Below are positions 41,865 to 50,233 of a stretch of 64,000 nt of DNA, piece after piece; the stretch's first letter is position 1, and every line of letters begins with the position of its first letter. The position numbers and the translations under genes were made by a program. The notes beneath the pieces are model-generated. The model searched no databases and had not been told where the DNA came from. It saw only the letters and a program-made list of their open reading frames with translations. This stretch comes from Hungatella effluvii (GTDB lineage Bacteria > Bacillota > Clostridia > Lachnospirales > Lachnospiraceae). Location: NCBI RefSeq assembly GCF_003201875.1, contig NZ_QJKD01000003.1, forward strand, positions 434,001 through 498,000. Reading direction: 5' to 3'.

Positions 41865-44054
41865 TTATTGTCCATCCAATATTTCCAGGCAGCTAAATGC
41901 CTTGATAAATTCTTTTCTTCCGTATCCTTCAAATTCTACGGTAATCATCGTGTCATCTTCTTCAACAACTTTGCCGCATCCGTATGTTTCGTGGCGAACC
42001 CGTATTTCAGCAGATGCAGATTCAATGTTTGGCGTTTTCTCCTCCATTTCCTTCATCCCATCTGCTTCCTCCACCTCCTCCGTTTCTGCCATCTTCTCCC
42101 CGTTTTCCTTCGCCATCTGTACCTGTCTCCGCAGCTCCTGTAAGCTGGCAGTTCCCGTCCGCCTCTCCGGCTCCTGTCCCTGCACCAGTTCTGACGGAAT
42201 CATCCGGATATAACGGCTTTCCCCGGCCATCACACCGAAGATGTCAGGATTTGTATACCAGGAAAGCTCCAGATAATTTCTGGCCCGTGTAATTCCCACG
42301 AAAAACAGCCGCCTCTCCTCATCTTCCCCGTCTATCCCTTTCGTCCGCAGCGGAATCAGGCCATAATTCACACCAATGATAAAGACATGGGAAAACTCCA
42401 GTCCCTTTGAGGCATGGAGTGTCATCATTTTCACGCGGGCCTCTTCGGCGCCGTCCGCCTCAGGAAGCAGTTCCCGAGAAGTTCCATAAAGCGCTGCTGA
42501 ATTCAGGAATTCCCGAAGCCCTTCCGGAAGCTTAAGGTCTTTTGCATTCATAAATGCAAACATGCGGTCCAGAAAATGCCGGACATTTGCCTTATCGTCC
42601 CTATAAGACGCTGCATTGGGTTTCAGTGAACAATCCAGATCAAAATACTCATAAAATGTATTCGTATCCTTTATCTCTGCGCCATTTCGGGCAAACGAAA
42701 CCATCTTTTCGAAAAGCCCGGGCACCGCAGCTTTTTCTGATCCACTCTCAGAAGCTTCCTTTCGGCCGCCTAATCCCGCACAGCCTTCCTCTGCCAGTTT
42801 TTCCGCCTTCTTCGCAGAAATCCCCACTCCGTATTCCCGGCTGCTCAGAACGAAAACTGCTGCAGCGCGGTCGGCCGGGTCCGCCAGGAATCGCAGAAGC
42901 CGCAGGAGCCATTCCAGCACCGGGATTTCATGAATCCCCGTCTTTACGGCCACCTCATATGGAATTCCATTCTTTGAAAATACATCCTCCAGCACCTTAG
43001 ACTGGCTCTGCAAGCGGTAAAATATGGCGATATCGTCAAAAGGGATCCCCTGTTTCTGCAGTTCACGGATCCGGTCAGTCAGATAACACGCTTCCTGAAA
43101 GGAGTCGTAGTGGTTCTTCACCACAATCTTTTCCCCGCCGCCTCTTATCCCTTCCAGAGCCCCGCCATTCTGCTGAAAACACCGGGCCGCCTCCAGAATC
43201 TCGTTGCAGGACCGGTAATTGACCGGGAGCGAAAGCTCTGCCGCCTGATACCGCGTCTTCAAAGTATAAAACAAGTTAAACGCGCTCCCACGCCAGCTGT
43301 AGATCACCTGATTGGGATCTCCAACCGCAAACAGTTTTGCTCCTTCTGCCATAAAGCAATCGATAAATTCCAGCTGTTTTCCATCGCAGTCCTGCACTTC
43401 GTCAACAATCACCCATTGAATATTTGCGGATCTCTCTTTCTCCCCTTCCTCTTTCGCCATCAGAAGGCAGGCATTTTTCATCAGATCCGAAAAAGTCATC
43501 TTATTTCGCCTGAGTTTTTCCTCCGTGAGAAGCACTGCCAGTATTTCCAGATCGTCCTGGCCGCCGGCCACTCCGGTATCGCCCGCCGCCGATACGCGCT
43601 CCGCTTCCGCCAGCCGCTTTCTCAGCCGGTTCTTGTACTTTATCTTCAGCTTCTTCTCCGCTATCAGCGCATGGGCCAGTTCCAGTTCCTCCTCCGGCTC
43701 CATCACCATGAAATCCTTCGTATATCCCAGAGTCTCCACTGGGAGCCTTTTTTTCAGAAGTCCCAGGGCCACGCCATGAAACGTCCCGAAGTTTTCCGTC
43801 TCCTCCGGCGTCACTGACGGGTCCGCACGCACAAGCCGCTCCCGTATTTCAGAAGCCGCCTTGTTTGTAAATGTAAGCACCACCATATCCCGGTAACTCA
43901 CAGCCTTCACCTCATGGAGATAGAGAATCTTCGCAGTCAGCACCGTCGTTTTTCCGCTCCCCACATTCGCACTCACGAGGCAGGCTTTATTTTCATCGGT
44001 GACCGCTTCCCTCTGATAGGGGTTCAGCCTCTCCCATTCTCTTTCCCAGTCCAC
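41865..44054 (-). CDS. UvrD/PcrA-like SF1 DNA helicase
   Basis: The 729-residue protein carries SF1 motifs in order: NPYQREAV (Q motif), SANVGSGKTTVL (Walker A, Lys35), LTFTNKAASEIRERL (Ia), VIVDEVQDCD (II), GDPNQVIYSWRGS (III), LPVNYRS (IV), LHASKGLEFSHVF (V) and GITRARNYLELS (VI). A charged, repeat-like linker and a C-terminal SH3-like module (YGCGKVVEEDDTMITVEF) follow, as in PcrA. It starts with GTG, immediately after the TAG of the preceding helicase gene, with AAGGAG just upstream. The gene pair suggests a joint repair role. It may be an accessory paralogue beside a housekeeping PcrA elsewhere; that is inference. Confidence 0.9.
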   Translation of the reverse strand: MDWEREWERLNPYQREAVTDENKACLVSANVGSGKTTVLTAKILYLHEVKAVSYRDMVVLTFTNKAASEIRERLVRADPSVTPEETENFGTFHGVALGLLKKRLPVETLGYTKDFMVMEPEEELELAHALIAEKKLKIKYKNRLRKRLAEAERVSAAGDTGVAGGQDDLEILAVLLTEEKLRRNKMTFSDLMKNACLLMAKEEGEKERSANIQWVIVDEVQDCDGKQLEFIDCFMAEGAKLFAVGDPNQVIYSWRGSAFNLFYTLKTRYQAAELSLPVNYRSCNEILEAARCFQQNGGALEGIRGGGEKIVVKNHYDSFQEACYLTDRIRELQKQGIPFDDIAIFYRLQSQSKVLEDVFSKNGIPYEVAVKTGIHEIPVLEWLLRLLRFLADPADRAAAVFVLSSREYGVGISAKKAEKLAEEGCAGLGGRKEASESGSEKAAVPGLFEKMVSFARNGAEIKDTNTFYEYFDLDCSLKPNAASYRDDKANVRHFLDRMFAFMNAKDLKLPEGLREFLNSAALYGTSRELLPEADGAEEARVKMMTLHASKGLEFSHVFIIGVNYGLIPLRTKGIDGEDEERRLFFVGITRARNYLELSWYTNPDIFGVMAGESRYIRMIPSELVQGQEPERRTGTASLQELRRQVQMAKENGEKMAETEEVEEADGMKEMEEKTPNIESASAEIRVRHETYGCGKVVEEDDTMITVEFEGYGRKEFIKAFSCLEILDGQ

Positions 44055-46793
44055 CTAATTCTCCTTTTTCTTAAGCTTATCAAGCCTCTGTTCAAGCTTT
44101 TTCCGCATATCGCTGTTGTCTCTGCTGTCGTCTCCGCTTCTGTCCCCGCCGTTTTCACCACAGCCATCGTCCCTGTTCTCTCTGTTTTCCCCTTTTTTCC
44201 GAACCTCCACCTCCAGTTCAAATTCTTTCGGTGCGTCCGTATAATAGGAAATCAGATTATTAAGGGCCTTTCGGTTTGTCTCTTCCATGATCCACTCCCG
44301 GTAAAATGGCTGATCCGTAATCAGAGCGAATCTCCTCCCCTCCGTCCTGACCGCATTCACCGTATTTAAGAAGGACGCAAACGGCTCCCCGTTTTTCAGC
44401 AGCATGGCGGTAAATGCCTTCCACTGCGCTTCCAGCTCGTCAAACCGAAATGGCTTCTGTATAAATGTCGATGGACCGTACGGCGCCATTTTCACATGTT
44501 TCGGCACTTCAGACTCCTCCAGCATATTCCTAAGCCCCCACAAAACCATACTTTTATCGAGATGGTAGTCACCGACACAGGCGGCGCAGCCGTCCTCGCA
44601 GGGACAGCCGCTCACCATGGCGATACCGTTTTCTATAATCTCCGGAATCAGCTCGTACGCTTTCTCGGCATATCCAAGACCGCCGGTATACTGATCGTAG
44701 AGAAAGAGAAATACGGACTCCTCAACGCTTTTTTCTGCATACACGGCGTTAGTGCTGACAGTCGTGCCGATGTCCTCCTGCTCCGTCATCGTTACCAGAC
44801 GCGCTGCGTTTCGAATGGCGCAGCACAGCCCTTCAAAATGATTGTTGCGGATCATCTGCCCGTTTGGGCTCTGCTGCAGCAGACGGCGGTAGGCCGTTAC
44901 CACATTACCCGGGAGCTTCAGCCAGACGCTCTCCGTTTCAAATTCTCTGGATAACGAAGGGTTAATCTGTTCATAACCCAGATTCTGATGATTATGAAAC
45001 TGCAGCTTGCGGTACAGGGAAACCTGCGCGTTGACATTTACATCGCCGAACACCGCATCTATTCGTTTCCATGGCTTCTCTTTCCTGCCGTGAATGATCG
45101 TGATATCCGTATTCCCCATGGGTGTCGTATAGTAATTTCCATTAAACGGCACGGCACGGGCTGTCCTTGTCTCCAGATCCAGCGTCACCACCTGATACTG
45201 AATGCCGCCGTGTAAATAGACGGCTCCGGGATGAATCTCGCGGAACGCCTGCATCTCGTCCATCTCCGTGATCTCTTTTCCGCTGTCCTTTAAGAGCAGC
45301 TTGTACCGGTTGGGGTCAATATTGCGCAGGCTGTAATCTCCGGCCGGGAAGGAACCGCCCGACCACACGAATTTACCGTTCTGTCCGGTCAGCTCCTTTG
45401 CCCGCATCAGGACTGGAATCGTCTCGCCCAGATCCGGAAAGACAGAGGCGTCATCAAGCGTCAGGGGAATCTCCGCCGCAGCCGCCCTGATGTGGGAAAG
45501 TTCAATTAAAAGGTTGTTCTTGTCTACGACGGCGCTCTCACTGCTGTTTTCGAACAGCCATCCCGGGTTCGTTCCAATGTACTGATCGAAAGGCTGGCTG
45601 TCAAGAATCAGATAATTTGTGCATGCCCGGCCGCTTCTTCCGGCCCGGCCCGTCTGCTGCCAGAAGGATGCCCTCGTTCCCGGATATCCGGCCAGCACAG
45701 TGGCATCAATCTTACCAATATCGATACCAAGCTCCAGCGCATTGGTTGACACCAGCCCGCACAGCGCTCCTGTCACCATCTTGTGCTCGATCTCCTTACG
45801 CTCCGCAGGCGTGTAACCGCCCCGGTAACCGGATATTTTATCTGCCTGGGACGCACTGGCCGGACTTTCCGCTTCGAGACGGTCCCTCGCCTCCTTTAGA
45901 ATTACCTCCACATTTCTTCGGGAGCGGGCAAATGCGATAAAATTCTTTCTCTGTTCCACCAGCTCCGGGATCAGCTCCGCCGCCACCGCCGTGGCCTGCA
46001 CCTGTCCATAGTACTTTTTATCGTGCCCCAGAATCTTCGGAGGCTTGATCAGAAGGTAGGTCCGCTCTGCCGCAGGAGAGCCATCCCGCTCGATCCGCAC
46101 GAATTTTCTTCCGCAGATCTCCTCCGCCAGTTCGACGGGATTGGCAATGGTGGCCGAACTGCACAGAAAGACCGGTGATGAACCGTAGTAGCGGCACACC
46201 CGGTGAAGCCGGCGGAATACATTGGCCAGATGGGACCCAAACACGCCTCTATAGGTGTGAAGCTCATCGATGACGACAAACTTCAGATTTGTAAAAATGA
46301 AATCGAATCCGAATTTACTGTGATTCGGCAAAAATGCACCATTCACCATCTCCGGGTTGGTCAGAATAATATTCGCTTCTTTCCGGATCCGGCTCCTCTC
46401 GCCCACGGGTGTGTCGCCGTCGTAAACTCCCGCCGAAATCCGGCTCTTTCCGAAATATTCAATGAATGGCTGGATCGCACGGTACTGATCACTGGCCAGC
46501 GCCTTCGTCGGATAGATGAAGACCGCCCGCGCCAGCGGATTCCTTAAAATCTCCTCGATAACAGGAAGCAGAAAGCCCAGCGTCTTTCCGCTGGCCGTAG
46601 ATGTGGTAATCACCACGTTCTCCCGTTTCAACGACCTTAAAAACATCTCCGCCTGATGGATATAAAGCCCTCTCACCCCGTTTTTCTGCAGATATTCCCG
46701 CAGTTCCTCCGGAAGTTCCGCCGGGAAGCCGGCATAATGGGCACTCCGCTCCGGCATGGTTCTTCTGTAAATAATCAGATCATTGATATCCAT
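44055..46793 (-). CDS. MrfA/YprA-like DEAD/DEAH helicase with DUF1998 zinc domain
   Basis: Proteins of this type act in DNA repair, and B. subtilis MrfA takes part in excision of mitomycin damage. About 912 residues show Walker A TTSTASGKTLGFLLP, the DEAH-like box VIDELHTYRG, CSSATIANP (III), NALELGIDIGKIDATV and QQTGRAGRSGR (VI), then the C-terminal DUF1998 zinc cluster GCPCEDGCAACVGDYHLDK. A charged tail rich in Arg/Glu/Asp follows. The frame has ATGs at 46799 and 46793; the second has better spacing to AGGAGG. It forms an operon with the UvrD-like helicase. The usual exonuclease partner MrfB is not encoded here. Confidence 0.88.
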   Translation of the reverse strand: MDINDLIIYRRTMPERSAHYAGFPAELPEELREYLQKNGVRGLYIHQAEMFLRSLKRENVVITTSTASGKTLGFLLPVIEEILRNPLARAVFIYPTKALASDQYRAIQPFIEYFGKSRISAGVYDGDTPVGERSRIRKEANIILTNPEMVNGAFLPNHSKFGFDFIFTNLKFVVIDELHTYRGVFGSHLANVFRRLHRVCRYYGSSPVFLCSSATIANPVELAEEICGRKFVRIERDGSPAAERTYLLIKPPKILGHDKKYYGQVQATAVAAELIPELVEQRKNFIAFARSRRNVEVILKEARDRLEAESPASASQADKISGYRGGYTPAERKEIEHKMVTGALCGLVSTNALELGIDIGKIDATVLAGYPGTRASFWQQTGRAGRSGRACTNYLILDSQPFDQYIGTNPGWLFENSSESAVVDKNNLLIELSHIRAAAAEIPLTLDDASVFPDLGETIPVLMRAKELTGQNGKFVWSGGSFPAGDYSLRNIDPNRYKLLLKDSGKEITEMDEMQAFREIHPGAVYLHGGIQYQVVTLDLETRTARAVPFNGNYYTTPMGNTDITIIHGRKEKPWKRIDAVFGDVNVNAQVSLYRKLQFHNHQNLGYEQINPSLSREFETESVWLKLPGNVVTAYRRLLQQSPNGQMIRNNHFEGLCCAIRNAARLVTMTEQEDIGTTVSTNAVYAEKSVEESVFLFLYDQYTGGLGYAEKAYELIPEIIENGIAMVSGCPCEDGCAACVGDYHLDKSMVLWGLRNMLEESEVPKHVKMAPYGPSTFIQKPFRFDELEAQWKAFTAMLLKNGEPFASFLNTVNAVRTEGRRFALITDQPFYREWIMEETNRKALNNLISYYTDAPKEFELEVEVRKKGENRENRDDGCGENGGDRSGDDSRDNSDMRKKLEQRLDKLKKKEN

Positions 46794-46889
46794 AGTCATC
46801 TTCCTCCTGCATTACCTAAATATCATTATAACGCAAGAACGGATGTTTGGCACCATTTTTCTTATCGGATATTTTATCCTGACACTCGG

Positions 46890-46918
46890 TTGACACATCA
46901 CGCCATGAATGCTATGAT
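46890..46918 (+). promoter_or_regulatory. Strong sigma-A promoter of the mgtA leader
   Basis: TTGACA (46890-46895) and TATGAT (46913-46918) are separated by exactly 17 bp. Transcription would start near 46925, about 535 nt before the mgtA start codon, giving a very long leader. Confidence 0.8.
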
Positions 46919-46968
46919 GGGCGTAGTCACTTCAAAATGTCCAGTCTATGTTACAGGGAGGTGAAACA

Positions 46969-47076
46969 ATGGACGGCACCCCTCGAAGTCGTAAAAACGT
47001 CTTCAAAATCTCATATCACAACATGAACCGCGCAGGTACCACGAGATACGACCGGCCGTCTATTGTGCTTTTATAG
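46969..47076 (+). CDS. 35-codon leader ORF upstream of mgtA
   Basis: A GGGAGGTGA ribosome site stands five bases before the ATG at 46969. The 35-codon frame encodes a basic peptide with KNVFKISYHNMNRAG and TTRYDRPSIVLL, ending with TAG at 47074-47076. A terminator follows about 28 nt later. The excellent site and its place between a strong promoter and a terminator suggest a regulatory leader peptide or a small protein in its own right. No similarity is recognised. Charged and arginine codons are common in it. Confidence 0.5.
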   Translation: MDGTPRSRKNVFKISYHNMNRAGTTRYDRPSIVLL

Positions 47077-47103
47077 GAATAGATGGAACTGTCGTTTCTT
47101 TTG

Positions 47104-47129
47104 CGCCGCCTTTCGGGGTGGTTTTTTTT
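47104..47129 (+). terminator. Intrinsic terminator inside the mgtA leader
   Basis: CCGCC (47106-47110) pairs with GGTGG (47117-47121), followed by eight T residues (47122-47129). It would end the leader transcript after the 35-codon ORF unless antiterminated. Confidence 0.7.
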
Positions 47130-47152
47130 GTGTAATAGGAAAAGTGTTCCTA

Positions 47153-47312
47153 GAGCGTGTTTGAAAATTGCTTTCTGTCAGATGTGCGTCACATTTTGTG
47201 GGAGATTTGTCCCGAATGAGCGCAGCGTAGTGGGCTACGTTAAGTGAATTCGGGGCAAATCTCCCGCGAAATGGGGCGTGCAGATGGCAGGAATGAATTT
47301 TCAAACACGCTC
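47153..47312. mobile_element. 160-bp MITE-like palindromic element with TA flanks
   Basis: The ends are perfect 17-bp inverted repeats (GAGCGTGTTTGAAAATT and its complement). The inner arms pair imperfectly along the whole length, and the centre is CGTAG/CTACG. TA dinucleotides flank both ends (47151-47152 and 47313-47314), as made by IS630/Tc1/mariner-type insertions. There is no gene inside. It splits the mgtA leader right after its terminator, in the loop of a smaller T/A-rich palindrome. Confidence 0.75.
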
Positions 47313-47395
47313 TAATACACAAAAAAACCTTCCGGCAGGGTGCGCACTCCACGTTAGGGAAATATGGCCGCTGGCACGGCCGCGTTCCGGTGCGG

Positions 47396-47415
47396 GAATC
47401 CGGCTGGCCGGATTC
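47396..47415 (+). promoter_or_regulatory. Hairpin near the mgtA ribosome site
   Basis: GAATCCGG pairs perfectly with CCGGATTC around CTGG, and another stem (GGCCG/CGGCC, 47366-47381) is just upstream. They lie 45-95 nt before the mgtA start and may belong to a control structure. No known riboswitch pattern is recognised. Confidence 0.45.
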
Positions 47416-47460
47416 TATGTTGTTTTATGGGAACTCTATTATGGAAAGGAGTAATTCCCA

Positions 47461-50115
47461 ATGAAACTCAATCAGAACATTTTCAGATTCAGAAAAAGAA
47501 ACTCTCAGATTCAGCAGAAACAAAATGAAAGCGAAAAACTTCTTCGTAACTTTGCATTTCTCGATTTAAAAGACTTGTTTGACCATTTTTCCGTCTCCGG
47601 CTCGGGGCTGACTGCAAAGCAGGCGGAGCAGCTTCAGGAGGCGTATGGAAAAAATATCATTACAACCGGTCAGAGCAATACCACGCTTCACCGTCTGGTA
47701 AACGCGGTTGTCAATCCCTTCAATATTGTGCTGCTTATCATCGCCGTTATCACACTGTTTACAGATGTCATTTACTCCCAGCACCCGGATTACGTTACGG
47801 TATGCATTATCCTGTTTTTGGTAATCGTCTCCAGCCTGGTCGCATTTATCCAGGGAGAACGCTCCAACTCGGCGGCGGAAAAGCTTTCGAAGATGATTTC
47901 CAACAAGGCCGACGTCCTGCGTGATGGCGTGCAGACGGAAATTCCCATCGAGGACGTCGTTCCCGGAGATATGGTACGGCTTTCCGCCGGCGATATGATT
48001 CCGGCCGATATCCGCTTTGTTTTCACGAAAGATGCATTTGTCGCTCAAGGCTCACTTACCGGGGAATCGAATCCGGTGGAAAAATATGCGGATATCCGTT
48101 CAGACAGGGAAGACGCGCTGACCGACCTTCAAAACATCGGTTTTATGGGTACCAACATGGTAAGCGGCAGTGCAACCGGCATCGTCCTGGCCACAAACAA
48201 CGAAACCTATTTTGGCTCCATGGCGAAATCCCTGTCCGGAGACCGGGCTAAAAACAGTTTTGAACGGGGCGTTGATTCTGTCAGCAGCCTTTTAATCCGG
48301 CTCATGCTGGTCATGGTGCCAGTCGTACTGCTCATTAACGGCTTTACAAAGGGAGATTGGGGCGACGCGCTTCTGTTCTCCATCACGATCGCCGTAGGCC
48401 TGACCCCGGAGATGCTGCCGGTCATCATGACCTCCACGCTGGCAAAAGGGGCTGTTCTCATGTCAAAGCATCAGGTTATCGTCAAAACCCTGGGAGCTAT
48501 ACAGACCTTTGGCGAAATGGATGTACTCTGCACCGACAAAACCGGCACCTTAACGGAAGACAGAATTATTCTGGAAAAATACATGAACGTAGTGGGGGAT
48601 GACGATAACCGGACCCTGCGTCACGCATTTCTCAACAGCTATTTCCAGACGGGCCTTAAAAATCTGCTTGATCTGGCCATCATAAACCGGGCTCACGAAA
48701 ACGGCATTGAAGCCATCTTAAACAGCTACACCCGGTTGGATGAGATCCCCTTCGACTTCTCCCGACGCAGAATGAGCGTGCTCCTGGAAGACCGGAACGG
48801 CAAGCAGCAGCTGGTAACCAAGGGAGCCGTGGAGGAGATGCTGGCAATCTGCACCTACGCAGAATGGAACGGCCAGATCCTTAAGCTGGACGAAACACTT
48901 TTACAGAAGGTTCGGGCTGTTTACGAACAGCACAACAGGGACGGACTCCGGATGATTGCGGTGGCGCAGAAAAATGATGTGGCAGGTGGGGAATTGAGCG
49001 TGGACGATGAGCGGGACCTGGTACTGATTGGTTTCGTAGGGTTTCTGGACCCGCCCAAGGAAAGTGCAAAGGCGGCGGTCACCGCCCTGGATAACCACGG
49101 CGTGCGGACTGTTGTTCTGACAGGCGACAGTGAAGGCGTTGCGGTCAAAGTATGCAGTAAGGTGGGCGTGGAGACTTCCCGCTATCTCACGGGAAAAGAA
49201 GTGGAGGCCATGGATGATGGCGCACTGTCAGAGTCTGTGGAACGCTGCAGTATTTTTGCGAAGCTGTCTCCTTCCCAAAAAGAGCGGGTAGTGAAAGCGC
49301 TTCAGATCAATGGACACACGGTCGGTTATATGGGTGACGGAATTAATGACGCGCCGCCGCTTCACCAGGCGGACGTAGGCATTTCCGTGGACACCGCTGT
49401 AGATATTGCGAAGGAAACCGCGGATATCATCCTGTTGAAGAAAGACCTGATGGTATTGGAGAAAGGCGTGGTGGCCGGCCGGAGAACCTTTGGGAATATC
49501 GTCAAATACATTAAAATGGCGGCTTCCGGCAATTTCGGAAATATGATATCGGTGATTGTCGCCTCCCTGTTCCTCCCCTTCCTTCCCATGCTGCCAGTTC
49601 AAATACTGACCCAAAACCTGCTTTGTGATTTTTCGCAGATGGGGATTCCGTTTGACAACGTAGATCCTGAATACTTACAAAAGCCGCGGAAATGGGAAAC
49701 CCGGTCCATCAAATCCTTCATGGCCTTTATGGGGCCGCTGAGCTCTGTCTTCGACATCCTCTGTTTTGCGGTCATGTGGTGGATCATCAAAGCAAATACG
49801 CCGGCTATGGCCCCGCTGTTTCAGTGCGGCTGGTTCGTTTTCGGCACCGTATCCCAGGTCCTGGTCATTCACATGATCCGCAGCGGGAAAGTACCATTTG
49901 TACAGAGCATGGCCGCGAAGCCGCTGCTCCTGTCAACCACGATCGTCGCCCTGGCAGCCGTTCTGGTTGGATTCTCCGCTCTGGCCTCCGGCCTGGATAT
50001 GGCTCCCCTGCCGCTTGGATTCCTGCCATGGCTGGTACTTCTACTTGCAGGCTACTGTCTGTCAACGCAGTTTTTTAAAGCAATTTATATTCGGAGGTTT
50101 GGGGAGTGGCTGTAA
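47461..50115 (+). CDS. mgtA: Magnesium-translocating P-type ATPase
   Basis: MgtA-type pumps bring Mg2+ into the cell at low external supply. The 884-residue protein has the P-type ATPase plan: TGES in the actuator domain (200-203), VGLTPEMLP in helix M4 (312-320), the phosphorylated Asp359 in CTDKTGTLT, the nucleotide-binding region and MGDGINDAPPLHQADVG. About ten membrane helices are present, with six after the hinge. The N-terminal basic extension is like that of MgtA/MgtB. The AAAGGAG site is 9 nt before the ATG. A long leader upstream suggests control by attenuation. Confidence 0.95.
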   Translation: MKLNQNIFRFRKRNSQIQQKQNESEKLLRNFAFLDLKDLFDHFSVSGSGLTAKQAEQLQEAYGKNIITTGQSNTTLHRLVNAVVNPFNIVLLIIAVITLFTDVIYSQHPDYVTVCIILFLVIVSSLVAFIQGERSNSAAEKLSKMISNKADVLRDGVQTEIPIEDVVPGDMVRLSAGDMIPADIRFVFTKDAFVAQGSLTGESNPVEKYADIRSDREDALTDLQNIGFMGTNMVSGSATGIVLATNNETYFGSMAKSLSGDRAKNSFERGVDSVSSLLIRLMLVMVPVVLLINGFTKGDWGDALLFSITIAVGLTPEMLPVIMTSTLAKGAVLMSKHQVIVKTLGAIQTFGEMDVLCTDKTGTLTEDRIILEKYMNVVGDDDNRTLRHAFLNSYFQTGLKNLLDLAIINRAHENGIEAILNSYTRLDEIPFDFSRRRMSVLLEDRNGKQQLVTKGAVEEMLAICTYAEWNGQILKLDETLLQKVRAVYEQHNRDGLRMIAVAQKNDVAGGELSVDDERDLVLIGFVGFLDPPKESAKAAVTALDNHGVRTVVLTGDSEGVAVKVCSKVGVETSRYLTGKEVEAMDDGALSESVERCSIFAKLSPSQKERVVKALQINGHTVGYMGDGINDAPPLHQADVGISVDTAVDIAKETADIILLKKDLMVLEKGVVAGRRTFGNIVKYIKMAASGNFGNMISVIVASLFLPFLPMLPVQILTQNLLCDFSQMGIPFDNVDPEYLQKPRKWETRSIKSFMAFMGPLSSVFDILCFAVMWWIIKANTPAMAPLFQCGWFVFGTVSQVLVIHMIRSGKVPFVQSMAAKPLLLSTTIVALAAVLVGFSALASGLDMAPLPLGFLPWLVLLLAGYCLSTQFFKAIYIRRFGEWL

Positions 50116-50152
50116 ATTTAAAGACATATCTTTATACAGGCAACGTATGAGA

Positions 50153-50194
50153 AGTGCGGCTCTATGGTTATTTATTTACCAATAGAGCCGCACT
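50153..50194. terminator. Bidirectional terminator after mgtA
   Basis: AGTGCGGCTCTAT (50153-50165) pairs perfectly with ATAGAGCCGCACT (50182-50194), followed by a short T-rich run. It separates mgtA from the convergent galactonate dehydratase gene. Confidence 0.85.
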
Positions 50195-50233
50195 CCCTTT
50201 TCATCTCTGTTTTCTCTTTGTCCCCAGTATCGG

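Noticed and set aside
43110..43817. A 235-codon plus-strand frame opposite the UvrD-like gene, and similar frames opposite the MrfA-like gene
   Set aside because: The helicase genes on the other strand carry complete motif sets. These frames are compositional shadows.
46925..47460. M-box (ykoK) Mg2+ riboswitch before mgtA
   Set aside because: I do not see the conserved M-box core in the leader. A covariance-model search would decide.
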